Assembly: GCA_022885665.1 (NCBI GenBank)
Contig: JAGQDJ010000633.1
Coordinates: forward strand, 1,674,001-1,738,000
Origin: Triops longicaudatus
Taxonomy: Eukaryota > Arthropoda > Branchiopoda > Notostraca > Triopsidae
Direction of reading: 5' to 3'
DNA: 64,000 nucleotides
Positions 14,845-27,800 of the stretch are shown here, in pieces (within the stretch, counting starts at the first letter, position 1; every line of letters begins with the position of its first letter). Both the position numbers and the translations under genes were made by a program. Under the pieces are notes generated by a model that worked only from the letters and a program-made list of their open reading frames with translations, was not told the origin of the DNA and did no database searches.

Positions 14845-14993
14845 TTGAGTAGGCCTACAAAGTTTACGTGACGGCCTACTGCAATAGGACGATCGCTCCA
14901 ATGGACAAAAAGCCGACCCATAGGCCTATGCCCTCTTAGGCCTACTCAAAAAGGTCACGATGTGATTGGGTTCGAATCCTAGTCGGTGCTTCA
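14845..14993 (+). repeat. Possible tRNA-derived SINE remnant with B box and TAGGCCTA inverted repeat
   Basis: An exact pol III B box (GGTTCGAATCC) lies at 14969-14979. It sits in a T-arm-like fold: TTGGG pairs with CCTAG around the loop TTCGAAT. Upstream, TTGAGTAGGCCTA (14845-14857) is repeated in inverted orientation at 14937-14949, with more GGCCTA motifs between. No good A box or matching acceptor stem is present, so it is not a functional tRNA gene. Confidence 0.4.
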
Positions 14994-17900
14994 ATAGATC
15001 AAGTTACTCGGCTTTTTTATGGAATCTCATCCCGACCATTAATCGCTTCTTGTCACGCTAACAGGTACCACACAATCTTAATGCAATTATTAATGTGAAT
15101 ATTCGGCTTTTATTGCTTGAATATACAATAGGAAAGAATATCCGACGCGAATAAGTGGCTAAGATATACCGACGAAGAAACACAAGGAGACACATGCCGT
15201 CTGATCGTTGCACACAAGACGGAACTTGAGGATGCCGAGACCGAGAAAGAGTTCTTGCCAGGGGTCCAAGAAACGAGTTTGGCGACGGAAGATAAAGCAA
15301 AAGAATATGACACATTACGGCTAATGACGATAGTGAAAGTCGACAGATGAAGCTATCACAACCCAAACGAAAAGGATTGCCGGGCACGCCGGTATGGACT
15401 TACGGCTTGATTGCGCCATTTTTCCTTATTAAACGACAGCACACGATAAATCCATCTCAAGACCAAACCCATAAAAAGGAAACGAGGATTCTTGAAGATT
15501 CGTCTACGTATCAGCACGTTTTACACTTGAAGGTTACCATTTGCGATACTGTGTTTGTAACGCTAAATGAATACAACTAAGATAGTTTTCTCCGAAGATG
15601 GTTACCAAGAAATTCGCGCAAACTGACCGAAGTAACACGACACTTAGCTTCACCGATTTAACGAGTTTCGGTCAGGATAGCAATCCTACAAAAGTCACAA
15701 CGTGGGCAATGTTTTTTCCCTTAGCACCCACTCCAGCAAGGGACGCAAATCACAGTTCAAGGCTACCTTTCCACCATCAACTATAAGCCAGACTGGACGT
15801 TATATGTCTTGTTGCGTATAAAGGGTCAGTAGCAGAAGCCAGCGTCACACACATAGCTCAAACAAGAGAACGGCCATCACTGTGATGGTCGCAAGTGCTG
15901 GCAGTGCAATAAGAAATGGCGACAAAAAAGACCCAATACGGCTTTGGGTGCCAAGCTGTTGGCGTTCACGACCATCTGCAACTCTCTATAAACCGAGCAA
16001 AAAGTCCCGCACCAACTGCTAATGTAAAGGGAAAACTAGCCTTCACGCTCATACCTTATATAAAACGTTTCGTACTCTGCATTGTTAACTGCCTTTCATC
16101 TGTTCCTTACCTAACCCTTTTCCCGTCCGCTTATGAATGAAGCAAAAACTTCTTGCGGGGCGATGCAGACTACCAACCCAAGTTTTTCATCACAAAAACC
16201 GTCTTTCTTTTCCCCCTTCAGCTTCTACTTTTTGGATACTTTGACCTCGGACAAGTCGACGCAATCCCTTTCCCGATAGAGGTCTCAATGGATGGACAAA
16301 AGTAGGCACAGAAAAAACATCTCCCAGACTGCAAAATCCTCAGCATGTAAAGTGGTACTGCCCTTTCCCAACTGCGTTTGCTGACACGGTGAAACATACC
16401 CACTTTTCACCAAGTCATAATTCTCCGTCCACAACATGTCGTACCTGGCTTTTCCTATCACCTACTTTTATCCTTTACCTAACGCGCGTTGGCCGTTAAA
16501 ACACGGGGTAATTGGTTGCCAAAGATAATGCCCGAAAGTCTGGGAAAATTGAGTCCCCACCTTCAATACAGGGGCGCGCTATGAAGACAGAGATCACATA
16601 AGGTCTTCCTTTTCAACAATAGGAGCCAAAGCTACCGGTGTAACCTGTTAATGTGACCTCTAACTCTGGAAGTACTTTCAGTCACGCACAGAGCCAAGTA
16701 TTAACTTCGGTGTGAGCTAAACACAAGAGATCACGGAACAATCTCGCAAAGGTTGACAGTGTGACATAGAGAACAACAATAGAACTCCGCTTGGACATTC
16801 CCCAAGCCTTTTCGATTGAAGCGCCCAGTCCAAGGAAGAAGGGAATATCCCACGGAATAGCATGACTTCTTTTCCCCTTCATTGTGGAGCTTCTTTACAT
16901 TCACAACACCGTTCAACAGACAAAAGGTTGGACACCTCAAATAAAACCTGCTTCTAACGAGGGATTGTATACAAGAGAAGAGGAAATTTGGTCATTTCCG
17001 ACCCGAGCCTCTGTGTATGGACATACATGTGTCTGTGTTCACGTAATACAGGACTATAAGCCGTCACACGAGCGATTTTAAACGTGGGGCGGGGTTTCAG
17101 GCAGTAAGGGTACGAACTTTCTCACTTTTACCCATATTCTACGCGAAGGGTACGTACTTGTACAATTTTTGGCGCCCAGAACTCTCTACTCAAGGGATTA
17201 GTTATCCCGGTGTCCCCCTATTTCAGATAGTACGGTAACCCTGTTCCTCGGATCATTTTGTTATGCAGCCTGAAAATTCCTTGTCCAACAACTACTAGTA
17301 GGGAGATCAGGAGAAATTAAGCTACAAGAAACATTCTCCCAGCGAAAAGCTCAAGACCGTACTCTCGCTGTTTGAAGCAAGACATAATTCTGGCAAAAGA
17401 CATACCACGGGTCTCTTACTTGCTGAATGCTGCAGCAATTTTGGAAACTTTCGCGTACTTTGTACTTAACTATACAGCATCTTCAATCCGCCTAACCCAA
17501 CCCATTCCTTCTCTTGCTTCCTCGCTCCCAATCAAGCTGTTTCCTATCTTTGCAAAGTACTTTCTGATTCAAATTACACAACTTGGCTCTCTCTCTTCGC
17601 TCTTTAATGCTGGCAAGAACTTGAAAACGTCCAGTCAACTTGAAAGCTCTTTTTATTTCCATTGTTTTATCGGATTGCGATTTTCTTCATTGTGAAGTCA
17701 TTAAGACTTATTTTGAACTTATTTAACCCCTGTTCAGTAAACGTATAAACGCAATTGGCTAGTACGCAATTTTATACGTTGGCTCCTGTAAAGTGTTTAT
17801 GTGTGTGTCTATAACAAACATTGACGCAAGGCCTATCGGAGCGAACGCATTGTCGGAAAGGGGATAAACATTTTCTGAATCTCCAACTTACATAAAAGCT

Positions 17901-19552
17901 GTATATTGTTTTTTATAGTCAACACTCTTGTGTTCTTGGAATTGTTCGCTAGACGATGGCGGGGCATGCGGCAGTCGCGATAGCACATAAAATGAGGCTA
18001 AAAGCTGAAATTCTCTTGAACGGGTGGAAACGAGGGAAAGGGAATTAAGAGGCTGATTATAAAATCTGGGTAACAAAAGCAAAAGACGAAAACCTTTCTC
18101 GGGTGTCAGCTCCAGAAGAGGGGCTTTTGTTCCCGCAGCAGCATGTTCCCCGCAACGGAATGAAGGTTGCCATGGCAACTGAATCTTCGAGGCACGATAA
18201 GGGGAGGGATTTCAAAAGACCAATGCTAAACACTCAGACACGCCCATGGTGCGATAACGCACTCCGCCTTTCAATCGATGTTTTATGGAAGACTCGCACA
18301 CAAATATAAGATGTGAAGACATGAAAATATTTTGCATACAAGCTATACCAAACGCTACAGAAAAAGATCTCTCTGTCCTCTACGGGCAGTAATACAAAAA
18401 TAGCTTACACCATTAGCCTCATCTAGAAAAAACTTGTCTATGAGCTCTCACAACACTATGGTTTAATCCAATGAACTGAAGAGGTTTGTTTCTTAGAAAT
18501 GGCAACTTCGATATTATCACCCGATTTAACCATAAGATTTGCATGGACGTTCGAGCGAATATGACGGACGGTCTCTTGAAAAGGGCACCGGGCATTTTAC
18601 GCTTCGGATAAGACCGCCTGACGTATAAAAGATTGCTTGTCGTAGAAAATGTAAATGTAACCGAAGATGGAATTCAATGTAATAAAGACTCGGATAGTAA
18701 AACTTGCAACGAAAAGTTGGGGCAAAGTTAAGGAGACCGCTTCAAGAGCAGATTCTCCACACGAACACCGTGCAATGAACATGTCCGACAAGCAGAATGG
18801 TCAAGACTGGTTTGCCAATTGTTTTATGGCAAGTTGGGGGTACCAAAAAGTGCACAGCATCCACACTTGAAAATCCTAAAGCAAAGGAACCATTTTCTCG
18901 CCCGTCATTGCATTTTTTTTTCTTTCGAAATATGACCGTGGCCAATGTGCAAGAACAAAAGCCTGCCCCAAGTTCCCTTATTGAAAAGAGTTCAAGAAAA
19001 GCAAGGACCCGACTTGTAATTCGTGGTCAGACTGTTAAGTTCTACCCCGATTTTTCGATACCAGAATACTAAACAACGGCACTTTTACGTTTGCCACTTT
19101 CGCGCTACGACCATTGGCCACTCTTTTTTTAAGTACGTTCACTAAAGGCGGCCCCGATCATCGGAGCCGTCTTTTCATGCAGTCGAAGGCCACTCAGAGA
19201 AACAAAAGATGCGCCTTCTAATGACAACAAAACTTGGCAATGATGCCATAAAAGAAGGTGGGGACTGGAGGGCGAAAGGGAAAGGTAAGTAAAACAAAAA
19301 GTTTTAGAAAAGACGACTTCTAACCCCTCTATATTAGCGAAGGAGATATTGGACCCTATTGCTGGAGGTAGACGCCATTTGTTTTGTTCCACGTCGGAAC
19401 TGTTTGACATGCAGTAGTCGATGACTATTTTCCCATTTGGCAACTCCCTGTTACCCATGCTTCTTACTTTTGCATGAACTCACAAGGAAGGAAGCTTCGG
19501 GTTGAAAGGTAAAAGGCTTTTCCATGACTACTACATCTTGGCAACGCAAAAC

Positions 19553-19569
19553 GAGAGAGAGAGAGAGAG
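19553..19569. repeat. (GA)8 microsatellite
   Basis: An uninterrupted GA dinucleotide run in non-coding DNA. Confidence 0.95.
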
Positions 19570-21813
19570 CGGTATGAACTTATCAACAGACCTCGCGACT
19601 AATAATCGAGACCCAACTCGAATGACCACAAAAGATGACATTCTCATGTCAAAACTGCAAAGTTGAAGTGCACCGGATAGCACGCAACCTCCCTCCTCCT
19701 CAAATCTTGCTCTGCTGTTGGTCTTTGACTACCTTCTCTATCTTTCCAATGGCCTTTCCCTGCAGGTTTAAATAATAGAAACATGAAACTTACCTTGGTT
19801 GGGTGGGGACCGCTGCCGTCTCATACCATGTGGACATGTGGCATCTCTTAAAAGCAGGAATAACAACACAGCCAGCAGTCAAACTCATACACAACAAGTC
19901 CAAACAAGCCAAAGAAGTCGGCGAGCATGGATGTCAGTCAGAAAATGTCGGGAGTCTTAAGCGTCCTTTACGCAAGAATAACACCCAAGTTTTCAAGCTC
20001 ATTTTGCACTTACCTAGAAGAAATGAAAAATAAAGACATTAATTAGCAGTGGGCAGACAAACAAAAGACTTGCCAGGAAGGAATACTAATTCCCTTTTCT
20101 GCACCAATGAGGATGCATTGGTAATGAATGGGAAAAGAAGTTTCGCCAGTCGTCATATCCACGTGCTTCCCCCCTTCCTACGTTGCGATCTGAATTTAAT
20201 TACATGATTTATATAAAACTGACTAAGACATACTGGTACGAAGCAAAGAGTAACCGACAACGAGGTCCCCTGCACGCCGTAAAGAAATTCCCTTACCCTT
20301 CTTCAAAACTGGTAAACGGTGTTTGTTAATGCGGGGTGAATCTTGAGTACAAAAAACTGCTGAATACATAGACGTACGAACTTGAACAGATGAAGCTGCT
20401 TGCTATTGGCTGTATTGGACGAACTCTGTACGGTTGGCAACTTTGCATTAGCAAAAAGTATCGACAGCAGCACAGATGCATCGGGAGGGGAATTGGATGA
20501 GCAAAAACTAGACGGACGGGTCCTATAGACCATCCATGTGCGTTCTTTTTGTAATTTTTGTTCGCATTTGCGAGTGAGACATTTTACTCACACAGTCCAG
20601 CCAAAGCTGTCCCCGACAGAGGTATAAAACTTTTACTCTCATGTGACCGTGATTGCCAATTTCATTGCTATCGTTCTTAAGATAGCGAACAATTCGGAAA
20701 CCGAGAAACACGAGAATATCAAGACCTGACTCAACCCACACCGGCAAACCTTCAGTTTTCTGCCAAAGCGAAGCTTAGTTAGGCAGAAGTGAACGACCGA
20801 TTTTCCAAAAGTTATCGAAACAATGTCCTGAATATTTGAAAACCAGAAGTAAGTCAACCAACGTGTACTTCCCGAAAAAAAAAGACACCAACTTGACCAC
20901 ATTACACCGTACCCCTTGGAGCAAACGACAAGGACGAGAAGCTTTTAGATTCAAATTTTTGAGATAGCTGTACAGCCTGTTGTCAGTTTATTTTTTTTTC
21001 TGTTAAGATGTTTCCTGTTTGGATTCCTACCTGGATATCATGCAGTCTCTATTATACTTGTACATGTTGCTGTCTTGAGGTTGACGTCTTGACCACCCAA
21101 GACACTCAATATTTCGGCACTCTAAAAGGCATACAATTACCCCCGGGTACGATGACCACAGCTTCCAGTAAAATTCACTGCTCCAGAGCATTACAATCAA
21201 CCCAATTGCTCCACAAGTCGAGGACTGGAAAGCTGCACTATCGTTAATATGGCGGGAATGTACCACGGGATATAATAGAAATGCACAGTATAGCGCACTC
21301 AATAACGGCGACTAAAATACGACGATAAATCAGGATAATTGGTTTTTCTTGACTCGACTATGCCATTCTAGAAATTCACCAAATGCAAACAGCGTTTGTT
21401 ACAAAACAAAAAGAGGCTTCTCCAATCAAGCTATACGCTCTCAAGTTTTACTCATATGGGATAGCTATGGAAAACAATAATATGACACAATTTCTAAAGG
21501 TTTCAAAGAAAATGAAGTGTTATTGTGTCTCTAAAAGAGAAAGAACGATACTCAGATATAATTTGCGGCCGTGTGTAATCCAAGGAATCTATGCGAACTA
21601 GAAAAGGACGCTCGTTATTGATTCCATTCTCCGAATTTCATTAAGTAATTGTCGCGCAGTACTGTGACACGGGAAGACAATACCTCCGAACTTCCTACCA
21701 AACTTATGTTGAACTTCCTTAATATACTTTCTTGAAATACGTCTTTTCAACTCAAAACGCACTAGAATTCTTGTATTAAAACCTTGCTGTAGGTAGCAAT
21801 AAGCTTTACTACC

Positions 21814-21838
21814 AAAAAAAAAAAAAAAAAAAAAAAAA
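21814..21838. repeat. A25 homopolymer
   Basis: Twenty-five consecutive A bases. It could be a microsatellite or the tail of an old retroposed copy; I recognise no gene or LINE sequence upstream of it. Confidence 0.95.
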
Positions 21839-24800
21839 GCAAAAACGGAGGAATGTCCACAACAGATTTCCCACAACTTTCTTTTCATTCAAATTATACT
21901 GTAGGCTTTGATTTACTGATGGGTCGCTTATTTTGCACGTACAGACGATTACATGAGTACTAAGATTGGAGTTCTCAAGTACCGAGTTCCCACACCTTTG
22001 TTTACATAAAAAAACTAGTAATAAATAGAAACTAGCCAGGCTGTTGTGTTTCTTTCTTATAGGAAGTAGACGGTCACCCTTGCTTTACCCCTATACTTGT
22101 GTCCGGTTGGAGATTTACGCGTCTTTTTGACACGGACTGAACAAAGGGACCAAGTGCTCAATGTAATTATATGGACAATCCTTTGTTTATTTCACGAGCT
22201 TTCAGTTTCGTTATCAGTAAAAGGCTGAATACCATTTCTTCTGAAAGGCTAAAGAAAGAACACACGGGGTGAGGTCTATTTCAACTGACTGGTTACGCAT
22301 CTTGAGCACACTTGGGAGTCAACACCGACTAAGAAAAAAATGGTCTCGCTCTCTTGCCGTCAACTTTTGGGTGTTCATTGCCGGCTCGTCCGATTTCCCC
22401 GCAATGACCATCCGGGCATTGCGTTGTCCACAGAGGGAATGCAAGATATGGGATCCTTCGTCGGTCTTTTTTAGATGGCACACCCAGGGTGCTTTTGTTA
22501 CCCTCATGCCGTTCATTTGTTTTGTTTCGTAGTCTTAATTCTGGACCCCAAGACCCCTTCGTCACTCAAGCAGCAAGTTAAAGAACTGCAAAGGGGACCT
22601 AGGTTCCATGCAGAAAGACAGACACGGAATACTAAACATGTTTTTACACAGTCAACATGCTCAAACCTGTCATAAATCTTGTGTTCTAAACTATGGCCAT
22701 CAACCCTCTTAGTAACGTTTGGGAAAAATTAAGAAAAATTGGGCTTTTGCTGCTGTTTGTTCCTCTGAATTATGAGCGCTAACAAACGTTAGCTATATAG
22801 CCCGTCAACGTAAAGGTAATAAATGCAGGCAAGGCAAAAAGGGGGAGGCCATGGGCTTGACTGTGAGGGATTCGTTCGCAGCCTGGGCGATACGCGCTGT
22901 ACTTGAAAAGCCATTTATATATAGCACTGCAGTGGTCATAACTTTTGGGAGCTTTCCGCCGCAGACCACTTCTTCACGCCAAAAGCTAACAGAACGGGCG
23001 CAATGGCAGTTAAATGAGTTACAAATCCACCCCAAAGAAAGTAAATCACACAAGCGCTGGTCCATTTTTTCCCCCACTTTTATACTATGGGCGGTGTAAT
23101 CTAGTGCCGGAGAAACGCGTAAGCAAATTTTCTGTCACGGGGTTCTATTACGAAAAGACATAAACGGTACTGTACTGTCCGCATTTTGAATCCTAGAGGC
23201 ATAAAAAGGAATACGTTTTCTTTCACGCCCGTGTTTAATGACAAGGCAGTCATGTAAAGGAAAAGGGCTCTATGAAAACCGTGAGACCTAATTTTAACTG
23301 AATAAATATTTCTGAGCTGCAAAGCGGGTTGTAATGGTAAACACACCGGGTAAACAAAGATACAAGGGGCAGTGCAGGAAAAGATACTACGGCTTAAGCC
23401 GTCTGGAGTGCAAAAATGAAAAGTGCTTTTTCCCCGCCGATACGCAGTTTCTGGACGTTAACGTTCCCCGCGACTGGTACCGAAAAGGATTGAGAGCTTT
23501 GAGCCCTGAAATAGTGTAACGCCAAGCGATAACAGTAATTTCTGTGTTCTCTAAAGGAAAGCGGACGTAAAACCTTTGCTTTAGGGCCGCTTCAAAACTA
23601 ACACTCATTACCCAAACTTTTCGCAGTGCCGGTGTTCTTGACAAGTTGCGTTAGCTTAACGATCTGAACAAATGGTGCAGAAATTCTGCCTCCACACTTT
23701 CATCTGACTTCCTTCCGTAGCTAGTTTCTCCGCTGAACAAATATGACCGATGAAGAAATCTAGGAAGATCCTGGCTTTTGCATAATTATGTAAGAAAAAG
23801 TATGAAGGAAGAAAAAGATAACTAACAAATCTGGGACAAATCTTTTCCCATACAGTATGATGCATGTGGGCTTTAATTTCAAAGCCATTTGCAGTGACGC
23901 TTTCAGTTTTTTCCCCCTTTCTCAAATGAAAGTCGCGTTCTGCGCCAGGTCAAAGTTCACCAAGACTTTCCCAGCATGGGGTTGGGTTATAAGGAATGTT
24001 TTGCGTTGTTTTCACGAATGGAGAACATTGATCATTGGGCGCTCCTGCGCCTGAACAGCGGCAACCCGTTGAGTATTCGCAGACTTCCATGCACGGAAAC
24101 GCCCTTTTCTAAAGCGGACCTAAAGCAGAAGTGATGAACGACACGTATGCTAATGTAGCACGCCATGAAGCTCTTCCACCATTGCAAAATGGGGCTGTCC
24201 GTTATGATCTTACAAATATAAAGATTAAAAAAAAATTATAATAACGAAAAATTAAGTATTTTTAATAAGCTCGCCACACTTTACCGCAGCTACAAATTGC
24301 TTATACGATCAATACACCATTACTGCTCCTTAATTATCGCCAAGCTTTACGGTAAAACAATGGCTTCCAATCGCTCCTAAGTAGGCTTAGAAATAGACGT
24401 CGAAATTGGTGGGCTTCGCATTATTTTACATGAATTTTTCTTTGATATGTCTCGTAAACGTAAAAATATGTGACGGGAACAGAACAATGAAAACTTCAAT
24501 AGGATAACAAAGCTATTACTTAAGTCCTCTTTGCCAGATTTCTATGGAACCGAACCCAAGACTGGATTCTCAAAAGGCTGGTTAAAAAAATATGTTGGCT
24601 CCAAAAAATAAAATATGGTAATTATGTAAGATAGAATGCACACAGATCTGTTGTATACAAGTATTTACTGAAGACTAGCGTAATTAGTAGCACAATAAGT
24701 ACGTTTATACAGCAAATTTTAACGTTATTTTAGGTTTTATCGCAACGTTATTTTTCATCGAATGAACAGAAAATCGATTTAACTTATACAAATTGGCCAC

Positions 24801-27800
24801 CATTGTGACCGATTTAAGCGAGACAGGGAAATGTTATTCTAGGGTACTAGATTTTCAATAAAATACTGTAATAGGATACGTCGATATACATCAAACTGTC
24901 TTTACCATCAGACAGCGAACTGTCATCCACCTGTCACGAATCCATTTCAAGGCAATTCGTTTCAACCGCTAGTACGTAAATTCTTTTCTCAACTGTATAT
25001 TCCAGTATGAGGTTGCACATTATAATATTCACTTTCTTCAGGTACCAGCCATAGAGCTAAACAAAACTGCAATCCAATATTTCGCAATGCAAGACTTCAC
25101 TCACATCAGTGAGGTTATTTATAGTGTTCATCAGAGGGGTTGGCGAAAATTGGTCTGTTCTCTCCTTAATTAACTGCAGAAATGTCCCATGATCTGTAGC
25201 TTTGTTAGGTAAGCATTTAAAATACAAACACACAGCAAATAGGTACAATTTAGCCTAATAAAAGGGTATTGTCAACACAATAACTCGTGTAAAGCTTAGC
25301 CAAAATATGGTTCCTTCCCATCGGTTACCTAGCATACTGGGAGGTAAACAGTTTCTTGCTTCACAATCTAAGACAGGAAAGCCTAGTTTATGTATTCACT
25401 GGAGATTTGGGTTATGAGCTTTCAACACCCATTAAACTCCCGCTTTACAAAAGCCCACCAACTAAGTTGGCATTAGCGCATATGAAAATAATCCTGGGTT
25501 TATAGACATCCCAGGTTCACACCATGGCTTCGCGAAGAAATCTTAGCCTGAATAGCCTGTAACCAAAAGTCTTTTAATACTAACTAACCGTACTCCATAT
25601 TGGCTCCCAGCCGGTGTCCATTAGCTTTTCGTTTTACCCACAGCATAGGGCAAATGAAATCCAGTACTTTAATTAGTGCTGTGGCTGCTGAACAAGTAAA
25701 CCACAATAAAGCTCTCTCTTCTGCTGCGTTTCGTGAAAATGACTTCCCATTAAGAAACCTAGGATCATGTACAATGAGCATAAACTTAGCCAGATTTCCT
25801 CCGTCCTCCCTTTTCCTTCTCGTTACTTAGCACCGGTTATGATTCTTTTGTTGCCATTTCAACCTGCCAACATCTAACATCGTACAAGAGAGCTTTAAGA
25901 ATCGCTACGTTTAACGAAAGTTAGGAAAACGCTCAGATACGGCACGCATTTCTGATGCCGAAAGCTCTAAGCGGGGAAACTTCTGAAAGAAAAGCCTAAT
26001 GAGCGAGACTTGGTCCAGGTGCAAACGTTATGATCTTTTATTCTTTCCTGTCCGTACCCAGAATAATAGAAACAAATTGTCTCTTACTTACACCTCAAAC
26101 AAAGAACCAGAGGACTGCAGTGTGAATAGACGGGCCTCTGCATGCTGTTTTGCTGCGCCACCAGAAACAATAGTCTTGCGACTATTGTACGTAAAATAAG
26201 CCTCTCTCCTACGCTGTTACAAGCTTGTGCTAAAGTAATAACTAAAAAGGAAATTCAGCAAGACAATAGGAAGCTCGAATTTACGTAGTTCCTATTTTTG
26301 AATAGAGCATCCCGTTTTATGATTTTCACGAAAGATGAGGGGGGTGGAGCGGGGGTACAGAGGTCTTTTCTCTGCAGGCATTAGTAACAACGAGGAGGGA
26401 AAAAGGATGTTTACTATGGAAACTAGTGCTAATGTAAAAATTGGACAAGTAAAGCTGACAAAGTCCTGCAGGGCAGCCGTCAGGCTTCAATTACACAACG
26501 AAAAGACAGGAATATAAAATATTAAAACACGCGGCCGTGGATAATTTTCCTGTCGACCATAGGAGTTCACCAAGTTGTTATATTCGTTCAACCCAAAGCG
26601 CACGAGTTTTGTTTGCTTCATACCTGCAATAGGTAACCCTGTAGGCAATGACCATTTTCCTGCCGGAGCTAATACTCTATTGGTACATGTATATATGCAT
26701 TTTAATATTTGAGCATCAGGCAAGGCACACAGGTCTTCCTCACTGCACGCTATACGTTACAGCAGCACGCCACATCTCAAATAACAGAAATTTCCCTTCC
26801 CAAATAATAGATATTTCCTTTCTAATTTTTTTAAAGTGACTGTCGAATACCATGAGCTTCCTTCCGACGCTTGGGCAACAGGATAGAAAATAAGACCACC
26901 CTATTTGCCTAGAATTATGTGAAACAACCAGTAAAAACTATAACGTTCCTCGCTGGAGCGCAATTAAGCATAAAGATTAAGTCACGCAGCAGGATAAGAG
27001 ATGACCTGGAAGTACTGTATCCGTGGACTGGGAACGTTGTGGTATACTTACAGTTGGATCCCATGCATCCAAAACTACCTCACCTGAAACTTCACCCCAT
27101 CAAGCTCCTAAACTTATGAACGTAAAGAATTTTCAACTAACAGTACCCAACATAGACAAAAGAATGATTCCACTTAGCCACATTGAAAACTGGCGAAATT
27201 AAGCGATTATTTTTTAACACTGATGTTTTTTCAGTGAAAAACAAGAAAGTAACACAACTTGTTTTCGTAACGCTCAAAATAGTCTTTTATAACATTAAGG
27301 ATAGAACGATATTGTTACTAATATATTGGAAATCAGTCACACCGGTTTTGTTAAAAACTTTCATGTTTACTTCAACAAGAGTCAATATCTTCCTACGTTG
27401 TCATCTAATAATTAATCCCTTCTTGATTTCTGGTAATTACTTTTCTGAACTGCCTAAACCTCCGAAAGGAGGCACCACCCACAACAATGGCATCTTTGTG
27501 AATTTACTTTATATAGCACTTTCCCATTGGAACTCGAAAACTCTTATGTTATACAAGATGGTGTCCAACCTCTTTTCTTCAGTTCATGAAATATAAGCGC
27601 AGTATAGGTGAACTGAACGCGGAATGAGGCACAATCTTAAAAAGGTCTTTAATTCGCATACAGCTCGATCACAAAGTAAAGCTTAATTTGAGAGAAGTCG
27701 AAAACACTGAGCACACTGTAATTACGGAACTTCATATTGTACTAGAAAACTTTAAATAACCAAAACAAAGATCGAATCATTGCTGAAGAAATTAACGTGA

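Noticed and set aside
14920..14993. Possible tRNA gene
   Set aside because: Only the T-arm/B box is convincing; there is no D arm, anticodon arm or matching acceptor stem.
27183..27596. 137-codon hydrophobic open frame
   Set aside because: Its composition follows the AT-rich background (Phe/Ile/Leu/Asn/Lys) and it has no motif.
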